Translations under genes and position numbers: made by a program
The notes under the pieces: generated by a model
The model's database searches: none
What the model saw: the letters and a program-made list of their open reading frames with translations, nothing else
What the model was told of the DNA's origin: nothing
Shown: positions 21,015-33,840 of the stretch, piece by piece
How positions within the stretch are numbered: the stretch's first letter is position 1
How the letters are laid out: every line of letters starts with the position of its first letter
Source of the DNA: Ptychodera flava
Lineage: Eukaryota > Hemichordata > Enteropneusta > Ptychoderidae
Direction of reading: 5' to 3'
DNA length: 64,000 bases
Assembly: GCF_041260155.1 (NCBI RefSeq)
Contig: NC_091930.1
Span: forward strand, 15,384,656-15,448,655

Positions 21015-23500
21015 TTGAATAAACTGGTCATCTATGTACTGTTGTACATCAAACTGACATGTTTATGCCTAAATATACAAATATGAAGACCAAAATGTTT
21101 TTTCACTGATTCATTGCCTATGTTATTGACTAAATATTCCTGTTTTTGTTAAGAGAGACTGTAAAATCATTGTACCTCCCAGACACATGGAGTATGGTCG
21201 TGCTTCCAATAATAATTTTGCAAAACATGTCATCAATTATGCGCTTTAGCGAATGGTCAATAATGCGCTTTAGCAAATGGACAAGTCTTTGTACGTTGGC
21301 CGAGAACTAATACAGTAGGATCTATAGGTTTAGAATATTACATCTGTCAATTTAGGATGGAATATTGAAGATAGAAATATTTTTGTATCATGCAGCCTTG
21401 ACCTACAGAGCCTTGTAACATATACATATATTGAACTAAAAAGGGCATGTTATGCTGGGGAATCACCCAGATCAAAGATTGAAGTGACTGTGTATGTGTG
21501 CCAGTAATAGTATGGATTAAAAGTTAATCTTTCGGTACTTGATCTAGAAGTCATCACTGATGACATACATGGAGTCCCCGCTGGATTATGTCATTTGAAT
21601 TACGGTGATTGAATAACAATAACATACTCTTGCTAGATTCATTACAGGGGAGAGCGGTGAATTTGTTAAATGTTTGGAAATCACATGCTAGTGATCTGTT
21701 GGGGGTCATGTTTGTGTATTTGGGACAGTACAATTGCGCAAAAATATATATTATGCTACAATTTTTGAAAAAAGCAATGGTTTTCTTGCACACTGTATGT
21801 TGTTCGGAAAAAAGTTTCGTTCAATTTTAGTAAAAGATAAAATATGGTTTTTGAGCATGTCTGGAACATGTTATCAGAACAGAAGCTTGTTTCATCTTTC
21901 ATTACACAATTTGCAACAGACTCTGCAACCTCAGTTTGTCTTGTGATATTGTTTCAAAGTTTTGTTTCCCAGACAAGGTTCATAAATTACACTTCATGGA
22001 TTCATTCAAGTATTTTGGCCAGTGTCGGGAGACAGTGTTAAAAAGAACATTTCCTTGGTTTGACTATGCAATTATTGTATGTCATGTACATTTGTGTTTT
22101 GGAACTCATGGAAGAGCCCCTGAAGTTGTTTCAACACTATGCTCTTCTATAATAATTTCCAGGGTTTTCATATTTTTATTGTGATTTCAAAATTTGACAT
22201 GGGCTAAGCTGCATCACTATCTATTACATTTGTATCTTCAAAAGAAGATTATAAAGGCAGATTTTGTCGCTTATGGCTGTTAGGTGACCTGCAAATATAA
22301 CCAAATATCAAAGTTCAGCTAAGTAAAATTGTCGTACATGTGTCATGATGGTTCTGCTTAACCATGTTCATGTACTATAATTCACCAACACTGGTGCTTT
22401 GGTTAACTTGCCCTTCAAAGTTCATTACTTTAGACTAAAAACTTATCAGTGCAGACTTTGTAGTACATACCTCTCATATTGTTCCCAGTTGTTGGCATGC
22501 CTTTTTGTGTGACTGTCATTCCTTTGGGCACTACACTTTCCCTATTTGTTCAACGCCTAATAAATACATGTACCTCCAGGGGACCTGCAACTTGCAGAAA
22601 TATAAAAAAAAAGAGTTAAAAATCCTACTGAGAAAAATCAAATTGTCTCAAACACAGATGATGAATCACATTTCAAGTCACGATAATGACGATGAATAAC
22701 CATATTAATCTGACAGTCCATCGACACATATTTGAATCAGAAATATATCAAGCATTTTCATGGCCTGAAAAGGCTCAACATAATTGGATTCACATGCACT
22801 ATGCATTCCTGCAGTATCTCAGAGCTTGTAGACTGTCAGACCATTGATGAAAAATTGACTCTTTTTTACATCGATGGTCATATAAATATCCAAAATGTGC
22901 ATCATAGCATGTTGAAAATAACACCACATTTCTATTTCAGCATAAATAGAAATAATTTAGAAAGTTAAAAATGAATTGAAATGATGCGAAATAAAATGAC
23001 ATATCATGTTTAGGTAAGATTAGAATTAATCTCATGTTCACTTAAAGCCCCGACTAGCTGTATCTTCTAGCATTGTTTTTTTTTTTATTTTATATTCAAG
23101 CCGAAATAAGTTTGTGAGAATGCACTGATTTTGGTGATGTATACACTTATTATTAACTACCCACTGGGACTGTACATGCAACTTTGGCCAAGATAAAGAT
23201 TGCGATGTGATTAAATATTTGCCCAAACATTAAATCCCACCGTGCATACGAGCAAAAACCCTGGATAATGTGCATATCTGCACTGAAATCATCACATAAA
23301 CTGCACAGAGCATTGTGCAATTCGTGCTATAAGATATTGAATGGCCCTTACTTCACTGTTTGATGCATCACTCAGGACGCAACATTCTCTGAATGGTTTG
23401 GTCACACAGAGTTCACGCAAATGCATGTAGTTCATTCATTCGCGCAGTGAAGTTGGGCTCCTCAAAGGTCATAACCTCACCTCAGTCATAGTGTGAAATG
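21015..23500. other. Gene-free stretch
   Basis: Several short overlapping frames near 21550-22200 and 22505-22970 but none with a domain, good codon bias or splice context. A duplicated phrase 'tatgcgctttagc(g/a)aatgg' occurs twice at about 21238-21282. Confidence 0.5.
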
Positions 23501-25900
23501 TTAAAGGGATAGCCCACCAAATTATCAACCTGCCTTTAAAAGTTGAAGTATATTATTTTTGTAACATTCATAATGAAGAGATGAGATATGTGCTAATGAT
23601 TCTCCTGGAAATTAATGTTTTATTAATTGATGTGTATGATGCCATTTTCGCCATATGGAAGCGCCACTTATCGGAATTCCTCAGAGAGGCTTGACCTAAG
23701 ATGACGTTAAGTTTTCGTGTTTGGTTGAGGAAGTTAGGGGTATCACTAGGGGTCTGCTCTACCAGCTTGAGCGGACGTATAGAAATTTGCATAATTCAAT
23801 AGGCTGCAGAGCCTCGTTCTGAATGTAAACAAGCAATATGTCGGAATACACGTCGTTCGAGCGACTTGGTCGTGAAAATGGGCTCGAAAGCTCACAAATA
23901 TGATTATTTAATGCGAAATTGAACATGCTATGAGGTAATGTACACTTTTGAGAGTAATTTCATCGTATCTATGCATGATAGAAATAAATACTAATGATAA
24001 TTGACAACTGAATTCGTACGTTGCAATGATGGTTTATACCTCTCAGCTGTGTGCTATTTTTAGACTGTGACCCGAAACACACTGATACAGGTCTTGAACA
24101 AAAATAATACTTGTTGTGTCAAACCACTTGCTATTGAACAACGCTTGTGACAAGTTTCGTGAATTTCTGACAGTGCGCCTATATTTGCGGCATGATTTCA
24201 TGATGCCATGTATGCGCCGTTAGTGTTACCGTACAAGGCCGATCGTACAGCCCAGTGTACGCGTGTACGGCGTACAACGCTATGGCACTGAAACTCGCCT
24301 TTATGCTATCGGACTTCAGTCAACATTGACGAGTTGAAACATGGTAACTGAACAGTGATATACTACCCGTTACCAGTGAAAAGGAAAACTGTGACAAATC
24401 ACGGTCACTCAAATCCACTCTTACAATGATATTATTATCTTGAAAGGCTGAGGGGTCAGTAAAATCAGGCGTGGGAATGTCCGACCACCACATCCTGCAT
24501 CGACTCCAAACAGACAGACACTGACAGTTGACAATGACCGAATACAAGAGAAGTCGGCCAGTACAGTATGCACCCTATTAGAATATATGCTCCATATTAG
24601 TGTTTCTTTTTTTGAAGTCTCACTTAAGTTATATACGAAAGCGATCTAAATGTCATTCATAAGATGAGCGTAATGTTTGCAAACTTCACAGATCACAGTT
24701 CAACGCACGTATGATATAAACACATTGGGTAAAATTAAAGATGGCGGTGTATCGCGATCGTGGTAGCGAGTTTTGCAGTCTTCGTCATAGTTACACTTGA
24801 AGTTCGTTAAAAAGTCATAGGAGATGGCGAAGCAACGTAGTTAAGAGTCATCAAGCCATGAATTTTACTGAAGAAATGGCATAATGTTTGCCTGAACTTT
24901 AATACGGTACGCACGCGATCTGCAGAAACACGGAGGCAGACCGTACATGTTTTGCAGGGTGGACGTGGGAGCTCTTCGACTTTGAGTTGTTTTCTGAATG
25001 TTCGTAGTACCCGGTAGTATTAAACCGACAAAATAACAAAAACTATGGTAGTAAAAAGTTAAAATTGTTTGGCATATTCAACTGTGAAGAGAATGCGTAT
25101 GCAATCATATTGCTTTGTTGCGAGTGGCAGACTTCTCCTGGCCGAGTCCCACTGCACTGGCCGAGTTGGTCGGCACCATCGGCGCTGGCGATGGCCGAGT
25201 TCGCAACTGCCCGACTTCTCTCCGGTTACCCAATGGAATATTGGTAGCCAATGCCTACGAGGACTACCGCGAAATTGTAACCCAAGCATCAAATATAAAT
25301 ATAACATAAGTTGGATTGACAACAGTAAAATATGTGATATTGTGCAATCTTTGGGCCTAAACAATTTGTAAACGTGAGCAAGGCGTCAGCGGAGTGCAAC
25401 ACGTTCCTCACTTTAAGCGGCCATCTTGTCTTCTGATGGCGGGACGGTGTGCGACCTACGAGGCCAAAGCAGTGATTTGCAGGGCATGAACAAGAATAAA
25501 ACTAAGTTAGGGGGCTTCAATAATGATTAGACTGTCTAACTATGTAAAAATATTCACAAGAATCAGCTGTGCATGTACTTGCGGCAGCCCAAAAGTAGGC
25601 CTATTTTTAGCGAGCCATAGATCGACAATACACACATAGCACCAAAAGTAAGCCGTAGAAGTTGATAAAAATTCATAGGCACAAACTTAACTGCTTTATA
25701 TGACCATAGAAACGTCTCTGACATCGTTTGTTGGGAAAAATGGGCTGAAATTGCCCCCAAAAAACAGGAAAAATCACACTAACGGTCAAGTAGAACAGCG
25801 CCCTCATCACTTCCATTTGAACGAAATTCCAATATAAATATGCAAATAGGGGTATCTCCGCTCAAGCTGCTACTGTGTGTTTGTATTGAGCTACTGCCCA
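23500..25900. other. Region with a CpG-richer core and a weak inverted pair; no gene assigned
   Basis: A segment near 23757-23800 (ccagcttgagcgga ... atttgcataa) has an inverted counterpart near 25838-25876 (atatgcaaat ... tccgctcaagctg), about 2.1 kb apart, which might be the degraded ends of one element. Between them, 24700-25460 is richer in CpG. The overlapping frames at 25059-25371 on both strands have protein-like composition, but no domain was recognised and no clear splice site delimits them. Confidence 0.35.
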
Positions 25901-25984
25901 ATGGACACACTTTGCCTTCAACCTTATAACTTTGAACCTGACTCTAAATGGAGTGTCCTTCATCCAACAAACAATAGTTGTGCA

Positions 25985-26065
25985 TACACACTTTCATGTT
26001 CTGAGGGGCACTAAATTAAACTTCAAACACACTTTCATGTTCTAGGGCACTAAATGAAATTTCAA
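25985..26065 (+). repeat. Short tandem duplication, ~46 bp
   Basis: The phrase cacactttcatgttct(ga)gg(g)gcactaaat...aaa(c)ttcaa occurs twice in a row, with small differences. Confidence 0.7.
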
Positions 26066-27050
26066 GTTATCATTTCAAAGTACAGTCATAAACTACACAC
26101 TACAATTTTCCTGTTCTCGCAACTCACTTTGAACTCTAATCGTGAGTTACCGGTAATTAGAAACCGCAATGGAAGTAGGAAGAGATTGCAAATCCAAGCA
26201 GCCGTTTTCTGCTGTCAATTGTGCAGTCTTGGGAAAATAATTGAGAATGGTTAAAATCTGAAAGCCACAACCTCACAACTAGTCATTGGGAAAAATGTCG
26301 GGAAAAATTCTTGGAAACGGTCTTTGCATACATAAAAACACACACTGTACTTACAATTTTGAAAACTCAAGTCGTGCCAATCTTTACCAGCAACATGTAT
26401 TTTTAGAGGCGGTGTTTTCACTTCAGGTTTCGAATCATGCAGAATGCCTTATTGAAATCTCGCGCACGATTATTAGTACATCTGTAATACTTACAGGCAG
26501 GCATAATATCTAAGCTGTTTATGAGACTCCCTAGATCAGACCCCCTAGTCAATGCACCAAAACCCGAAAACTTTACATCATCATCTGGGCATTTCTCCCG
26601 GCATGCTTTGTGGAGGCTAAAATGGTCTCCATATTGCCTGATTTTGATATTTATTTTCATGGATAACTTCAACAAATCACTGTTTCTGTGCAAAAAGTAA
26701 TGATAAATGCTTTTATGACATAAATATAAACCTGTACACAGCTGATTAAATTTTGGTGGATATAAGGTGCTGCAAAGGAATTTGGGTAGAAAGGACTGAT
26801 GTAAAGTCAACAGTGCATTGGAGCTGTATGCATGTGGCATTGCCGATGAATGTAAATGTTGGGTATGCCCTCAAATTGAAGAGTCTACAATGTCACAGTC
26901 CATACAAACGTTGAACACTGCAAGGAAAGCATCCATGCAGGTCAGTTATGCTCGTTTTGAACAGCATCATTTTCTGATTTTCAAGAGCAAAACCTTTTGG
27001 TCAGAACAAATGATCATAAATTTCCTAATACATACAAGTTACCCGTATGT
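26066..27050. other. Gene-free stretch
   Basis: The 140-codon minus-strand frame at 26418-26840 has no recognisable domain and no splice or promoter support; I treat it as chance. Confidence 0.5.
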
Positions 27051-27301
27051 TTAACCCTTTTCCTGGCAAGTCCATATTTCACCACCAGGTCAAGATGGTT
27101 AAAATTAATGAAACACAACATATTTCAAATGGTGTATTTTAACATAATACTGTACATTTGAAAGCTGTTCAAAACTGTAAACTTGATTCTTTTGGACTCA
27201 AGCCAAGTGGGTGAAAATATGTCATGTTTTGGCTCAATACCATTTTTTACTGACTTGGCTGATGGGGAAGTGATACTGTCTGGCAGGAAAAGGGTTTTAA
27301 T
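27051..27301. mobile_element. TTAA-flanked MITE (piggyBac-like candidate)
   Basis: The left end reads tttaacccttttcctggcaa and the right end ctggcaggaaaagggtttta. The arms are complementary over about 15-20 bases with TTAA next to each end (left TTTAA, right TTTTAA). TTAA at the borders is the known target of piggyBac and some Kolobok elements. About 250 bases, no coding frame. Confidence 0.6.
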
Positions 27302-28002
27302 AAAATTCGATATATTGATTACTTTATTTAGGTCGCATATTGATAGACTATAGTATTTTCCACCGAAAATTCAAGGGTTCCCCTTGGGACAGGAGTACGG
27401 GCCCACATTCATGATTGCCCCCCTGTTTTGACATCCAAGATTGAATGTTCACCCTAGAGGTGAATGTTTTCAACTGTGACATTGTATGTTCTCTCTCCTT
27501 GTTAATATTACCAATTTTTGAAAAGGGGCGATAATCAAAATGGCTGTTAAAATTTGAGTTTACTGTTTAAATGTTTCTCAGAGGAATATTCCTAATGCAG
27601 TAAAAGCCAATATCCCTTCAGAGGGTAGAATTCAGAGAAAACCACGACAAATGGGAACATATTCTGAGGTCAACAAATTTCACAAGTTACAGCTAGTGGG
27701 CATTAACTCACATGCTATGTCATGTTACTTTGCACTATTTATAACCTTCTAAATTAATAATATTATTGTGACAGAGGAAATAAATTGACAACATGGATAT
27801 AATGCCTCTATAGTAAAAAAAGATAAAAAAATATCAAGGGGCAGCCCCTTGATATTCTATTTTCTGTCATTGAGCCATAGAACATACATAAATTTGAGTG
27901 AAAAGAGTTAGGAGACTTGTGGGATTGAATTCAAAAATCTACCAACATATTCAACTTATTGCAATTTCAAAAAAAAGTATAGCAACACTTCATAATCTTA
28001 TT
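27302..28002. other. Gene-free stretch
   Basis: AT-rich with no supported gene. A small palindrome-like phrase atcaaggggcagccccttgat lies at about 27834-27854. Confidence 0.5.
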
Positions 28003-28419
28003 ACAACCTTTTCAGAATTAGAGCGCGAAGCCACTGCAGTGAACTGCAATAAAACTGCTTACACTAATTAGTTTCAGCTGTAGCCGTGGCCACTTTGGTG
28101 TTGAACAAGGCTACTTGATAAAGACCAAAAGTCTGCTTGTACAAAGGCAAAACTAGCACTGTCTGAGGCTCGAGTGATGTAAACTAAATGAGAGTTTACG
28201 ATTGGCACCCTGTGTTCAAGATTAAGATACAATGTACATTACCATGCACTGGTCCATGTACAAATCTTTTTTATTTCAACTTCCCCAGACAAACTGTCTG
28301 CATGGGACATACAATGTTGTCGACTTTGCCAGCTGGCTACAGCTGAAACTAATTAGTGTGAGCAGTTTTATTGCAGTTCACTGCAGTGGCTTCGTGCTCT
28401 AATTCTGAAAAGGGTTGTA
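28003..28419. mobile_element. 417-bp MITE with ~88-bp terminal inverted repeats
   Basis: Left arm 28003-28090 begins acaaccttttcagaattaga and right arm 28331-28419 ends ctaattctgaaaagggttgt; the two are complementary nearly throughout (gccactgcagtgaactgcaa, taattagtttcagctgtagc). Candidate target duplications are TA or ATT just outside. No transposase frame. High arm identity suggests moderate to recent age. Confidence 0.85.
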
Positions 28420-31054
28420 TTAACCTTCATGCACAGCCAGGGAACACACAGACCTGTACGCAGGGCTAACATTGAATTTGAAGGTTCATATCATACATCG
28501 GCTTCCCGTGTCTGGCAAGCATAAATGTCATCGTAAAAAGATTGGTCAGTGTCTGTCGCTGGTCGTCGTCATTCGGTTCACGCATTGCGAGTGCATGCGA
28601 TCGGGGTGTTGTCAAGTGAAACCGTATCGGGCTCAGCGGGACCCACAAAATTTCCACAATCAATGTCCCCGTCACGATCTCATCTGCGATGCTCCAAACA
28701 GTCCAAATGTGGTTGACTAAACTCGTGGGACCTTATGGATTCAACGGGAAACATTTGGCCATGGAGGTAGTCTCTTCCTACCTCCATGGTTTGGCAATGG
28801 TGGGTATTTGAGACACGACGTACAGAACATTTGGAACCGTCATATTACAACCAAGGCCACTGTGCTTTCCATTTCGGGAGATAACATCTACGGCTTTTTC
28901 CTCAGCATAACGCTTATGTTTAGATCTTTTGTCAGAAACATCGTTCTATTCATCACATCGAGTCGTCAATTCTCAGACGATCCCACTCACGCTGGCCCAC
29001 GTGGCACCATGGTAAATCATCACAACGTTGTTTCTCAGAGTTACACAATGCCCATCGTCGTAAACTACGTACCTCTTTACGGCAAAAGCCTTGCTTGATT
29101 TTTGCGTAGGTCTGCGGAGCGGAAATTACGCTCTGGCTCGTGAAAATGCACAATGCCTTGTTTGCGTTAGTGGAAATATTACCGTAAAATACTCATATTT
29201 ACAGCGATCACTCCACAAACTATCTGCCTACAATGTTCATCTACCTCGTGAGGCCGCATAAATGATTTTGAAGTACTGCAGGGTCGATCGCCGATAAGCA
29301 ATGTGATTAGGTTTTGCAATCTTTTACCTAATTTGTTGGGGCGGAGCAGTCAGCATTCAACAAAGAAATACTGTTTACGCCAAATTTTAAGCGACTTTTT
29401 TAATTGGACGATAAAACAATTTCAAGTTGATCATCAAAAAATTGCAACATTGTGTGAGTCGGCAAGTGAATCCCAGAAGAACGTCACAATTGTATCTAAA
29501 ATAAGTCAGTGATTGACATTTATTTTGTGTGAACGACAACACAAATTGGGCGACACGTACACAAACCGCAACTTAGGTTCGCGTTGATTGCGGCAGAAGT
29601 TGTTTAAACAACTTGTCCGGCGGGCAACCAGATTTTATTTTTGACTTGCCCGAATGGAAATTTCACTTGTCCCGGGCATAAGGCGATAGGAATTGTCAAG
29701 CCTGATCATTAATACAGACTGTGACTCACTGGTCATACAAAATTCGGGAGGGATAATCTTTTTCTTGCTAACACTTTTTGAAGGGTCATTATTTTCCATG
29801 GATTTAAAATGGCACTTTTGCTGATCCCTGGAATTACCTTTGTTCTAGTATGTAAGAGGACTATGGAGGGGTGATAGCTTGTTGTTTTCCATTGAAATTG
29901 TAATCTGGTGTGTAAATTTTCTGTTGAGACAATCTGGTGCCAACACAGGCCTTTAAAAACACCAACCAACCCAACCCCCCCCCCCGCCCTTAATTTTTGT
30001 CCGGTCCCTGACATGAATCAACAGTCATCCCGGGGTGCATACATGTACCACTAAAAGTCACATTTAGCATAAAGTGACCTTGAAATTCGATGTTCATTGA
30101 AATTATCAGGAATATCGATGATTTAAAACAAAACAAACGTTAAATACTTTGCCGGATACAGACATTGCTGAACACGTTTATAAAAGAAGGAGTAGACGTA
30201 TCTTAGAGTTGAAGTTAGACACAATTGGGCTGGTTAAAAATAAGACAGCAGCTATACATAAGCTTACCTGGTATAGAGCCGACTCAGCGACGATCGAGGG
30301 CTTGAAGTGTGTGTCGACCTGTCGCTGGTGCGGAAAAGAGGTACTCTCTTCCGTTTTGGCGAGTTTCGTCTAGCCGCTTGTCGGACCATGTCGTAACTGC
30401 ATGACACGGTTGTCGGCTACATGGACTGTGTGCCGCGGGTCGATGACACACTGGCACTAGATTCAAACGTACCGCATAGTCGTCGAGATGGTCCAGGAAT
30501 TCAAGGGTAGACTCTTTAGCAGACATTCCTAAACACCGACGGGACATGTCAGTAGAAGCTAAAATATCGACAACTGAAGATTCTTGACGGCACGATCACG
30601 GGGTAGGAATGGTACGATGTACAGATATATGTGAGCGACGCCACGCCACCCATTATCGTAACAATGGCATCTTCTGTGTATGACTCCTTAAGTGCTCAAA
30701 TATTCACGAAATGAACTTTGCAAAGAATTTGATTATAACTATCATTTTTACTCAATCTTGAAGAAAATGTTATTTTTTTGCTCTCGTTAGACAAAAATAT
30801 TGCTAACAGAACCATATTTTCGTGTTTCGCCAGATAAAGGTACATCATTGTACACATTGACCCCCTAGCATCAGGCTGCAGTCCAGCCTCTCTGCATGTA
30901 CAAAGGAGCTTACGCATTTTTTATCTTCATGAATATTCCGTGTTATATAACCAGTGCACTGAGCCGGATATTTGGCGAGATCTTTTTCAAGATGGTAAAA
31001 AATTGCAGCTATTTAGCCTAATTAAAACTTTGGGAAATAATCGTGTGTGAGGCA
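28420..31054. other. No supported gene; small hairpin and G-run repeat
   Basis: A 12-base-arm hairpin ccatggaggtag...ctacctccatgg lies at about 28760-28790. Around 29960-30012 on the minus strand is another piece of the 'agggaccgg...gggggg' repeat type. Frames at 28472-29153 and 30149-30547 are somewhat CpG-rich but show no domain. Confidence 0.4.
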
Positions 31055-31265
31055 TATGAAGTAGGCCTGAGGCCTAATGCTATTGCTTGTATTTTGAGGA
31101 CGGTTTTGAAGAATTCATTCATTTTTTGTTGCATGTGATTTCCTATTTAACTATTTTAAATAAACGATATCTCTTCTATGATCTTGCTTGGTAGATATGT
31201 GTTTGCGCGTGTATGTTAGACGGGTTGAACTGTGCAAAGTGGCTAGTATAACATTGATATTAAAA
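31055..31265 (-). repeat. Dispersed repeat, inverted partner of 18850-19045
   Basis: Complementary to the segment at 18850-19045 over about 200 bases. See that entry. Confidence 0.75.
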
Positions 31266-31500
31266 TTGATACTGCATCTGCAGATACAGCCAATCGTGCA
31301 TCTTGTAATGTAAACAATTTCTTTATTGTAGGGCCTACATACAACATTCCTACTGTTGCAATAGCCAGATTTGGATTCATGTCAACACCAACAATGTACA
31401 CGCCGGCTATGCTCAAAAGTAGTATGGAGGGAATTGAGAATAATACAGCACATGAAAGAAAAATAAATTGAAAGAAAGAACTGCAGTACAATATTTCATC
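31266..31500 (-). other. Hydrophobic minus-strand frame, possible membrane exon (weak)
   Basis: The minus-strand frame contains two hydrophobic stretches, FFQFIFLSCAVLFSIPSILL continuing into LLSIAGVYIVGVD, then NLAIATVGMLYVGPTI, which together look like two membrane helices. A long pyrimidine-rich run on the same strand could as well be an intron end, and such runs themselves translate to Phe, Ser and Leu. Not recognised. Confidence 0.2.
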
Positions 31501-32116
31501 CTCATTTGACCGATGTCGTATCCTATAACCTACTGAAATTAGTTTCTGACGAACATGCAAGGACGTGTATCATTCACGTGACCAAGGTGGTGCAATATGT
31601 TTTGCGACTTTGCAGAAATATTGTAGTTCTGACGATGTTCTCCATGTCAGCTTACGTATATAGGAGATATACCGGTATCTTTCCGAACGATAATGTGGAT
31701 ACACACAGCGAGGTCTACGAAAAAAGGTGATAGATCAATTGAATAAAAACGGTTTTTGAGATCATATCTGTTTATTTCATCAATTCTGAACATGGTTTGA
31801 AATCGGTCTCATACAATAACTACCAACCTGTACTGACGGGCCTGGAAAGCGAAATTCTAGCACTTTTTATGAAATCCATCATCGTATATCATCGGGTCAC
31901 GGTCGCAAAATTGAAGCTAGCAACAGTAGCAATGCCGGTAAACAGCCTTGACTCGCCCCGAGTCGATTTTTGATGTGGTTGAAGCACGGTCTGAAGAACG
32001 AGCACATTTTGCGAAAGATTATGATGGATTGTAAGGCTACCAAGTTGTTATAAAACGTGTCTGTCTTAGGAATTCTTTGGAAGTCATAGCTGCTAAAGTT
32101 GTACAATATTCATAAT

Positions 32117-32226
32117 AAGGGACTGGTCAGTTTATTCGGCGGGGGGGGCCAGTGGATTCATGAGGGTCACCCTGTTTTTGACTATGGTGAAAGAGGGGTC
32201 ACTATGTTTTTGAATGCCCAATTAGG
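32117..32226 (+). repeat. Dispersed repeat fragment, 'agggactggtcag' family
   Basis: Begins aagggactggtcagtttatt, G-run, then gagGGTCACCctgtttttga and a second ggGGTCACtatgtttttga. Best preserved of the four pieces in the window. It abuts the satellite array. Confidence 0.65.
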
Positions 32227-32329
32227 GAGGACACCGCGACATTGCACTTTTATATGATATCCGATATTAACGGCTACTAGACTCTACAATATCGAACTTA
32301 GATTGAACGATGAGGTGGTGAAATCTTTA

Positions 32330-33444
32330 CTTGGCTAGAACGGTGAGGCTGTGAAATCCCCGATATATATCGGATATTTACTTGCGATTTGACAGACTCT
32401 AGTATCGTCTAGTATCGATGCTAGAGTCAGTCCTTGGAAGTCGGGCTTGGCCAGAACGGTGAGGTTGTGAAATCTCCGATATATATCGGATATTTACTTG
32501 CGACTTGACAGACTCTAGTATCGTCTAGTATCGATGTTAGAGTCATTCCATGGAAGTCGGGCTTGGCCAGAACGGTGAGGTTGTGAAATCTCCGATATAT
32601 ATCGGATATTTACTTGCGATTTGACAGACTCTAGTATCGTCTAGTATCGATGCCAGAGTCAGTCCCTGGAAGTCGGGCTTGGCCAGAACGGTGAGGTTGT
32701 GAATCTCCGATATATATCGGATATTTACTTGCGACTTGACAGACGATAGTATCGTCTAGTATCGATGTTAGAGTCAGTCCATGGAAGTCGGGCTTGGCCA
32801 GAACTCTGAGGTTGTGAAATCTCCGATATATATCGGATATTTACTTGCGATTTGACAGACTCTATTATCGTCTAGTATCGATGCCAGAGTCAGTCCCTGG
32901 AAGTCGGGCTTGGCCAGAACGGTGAGGTTGTGAAATCTCCGATATATATCGGATATTTACTTGCGATTTGACAGACTCTAGTATCGTCTAGTATCGATGC
33001 TAGAGTCAGTCCATGGAAGTCGGGCTTGGCCAGAACGGTGAGGTTGTGAAATCTCCGATATATATCGGATATTTACTTGCGATTTGACAGACTCTAGTAT
33101 CGTCTAGTATCGATGCTAGAGTCAGTCCTTGGAAGTCGGGCTTGGCCAGAACTCTGAGGTTGTGAAATCTCCGATATATATCGGATATTTACTTGCGATT
33201 TGACAGACTCTAGTATCGTCTAGTATCGATGCTAGAGTCAGTCCCTGGAAGTCGGGCTTGGCCAGAACGGTGAGGTTGTGAAATCTCCGATATATATCGG
33301 ATAGTTACTTGCGATTTGACAGACTCTAGTATCGTCTAGTATCGATGCTAGAGTCAGTCCTCGGAAGTCGGGCTTGGCCAGAACGGTGAGGTTGTGAAAT
33401 CTCCGAGATATATCGGATATTTACTTGCGATTTGACAGACTCAA
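32330..33444. repeat. 117-bp satellite, about 10 copies, palindrome-rich
   Basis: Unit of 116-117 bases, best read as gaacggtgaggttgtgaaat, ctccgatatatatcggatat, ttacttgcgatttgacagac, tctagtatcgtctagtatcg, atgctagagtcagtcc..., ggaagtcgggcttggccaga. Starts near 32346, 32461, 32578, 32692, 32808, 32922, 33040, 33156, 33270 and 33388. Each unit holds the 14-base palindrome CCGATATATATCGG and the nested ctctagtatc...gatgctagag inverted pair. Copies are very similar. Confidence 0.95.
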
Positions 33445-33840
33445 ATATATTGATATATTGATATTAGAGTCCCCATATCGCCGATAAATATCGGGTAAAT
33501 ATCGGAGATTTCACAGATCCGGCGTGCCGAGGTACAAGGCAAGTATTCTAGTATCGTCTAGTATCGATATTAGAGTCCCCAAATCGCCGATAAATATCGG
33601 GTAAATATCGGAGATTTCACAGATCCGGCGTGCCGGGGCACGAGGCAAGTCATTCTAGTATCGTCTAGTATCGATATTAGAGTCCCCAGTCGCCGATAAA
33701 TATCTGGTAAATATCGGAGATTTCACAGATCCGGTGTGCCGAGGTACAAGGCTAGTCATCATAGTATCGTCTAGTATCGATATTAAAGTCCCCAACGGCT
33801 TCCCATGGAACGACGGCATTTCATTCTAGTATCGTCTTAA
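33445..33840. repeat. Second, ~106-bp satellite array sharing inverted modules
   Basis: Three to four units built of tctagtatcgtctagtatcg, atattagagtcccc, cgccgataaatatcgggtaa, atatcggagatttcacagat and ccggcgtgccg. The module atatcggagatttcac is the reverse complement of gtgaaatctccgatat in the first array, while tctagtatcgtctagtatcg keeps the same orientation. So the two arrays are related by partial inversion. Confidence 0.9.

Noticed and set aside
23757-25876. 2.1-kb transposon bounded by an inverted pair
   Set aside because: The shared arms are only about 40 bases with gaps, the sequence outside is not consistent with ends, and no target duplication was seen.
26418-26840. 140-codon minus-strand frame
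   Set aside because: No domain, ordinary intergenic composition, no splice signals or conserved features.
31243-31560. Membrane protein exon on the minus strand
   Set aside because: The hydrophobic residues derive largely from a pyrimidine-rich run, and part of the frame overlaps a dispersed repeat; kept only as a weak note.
32330-33444. Possible CRISPR array or tRNA/5S gene cluster
   Set aside because: Units are homogeneous throughout with no spacers, and no tRNA cloverleaf, A/B boxes or 5S rRNA sequence could be recognised.
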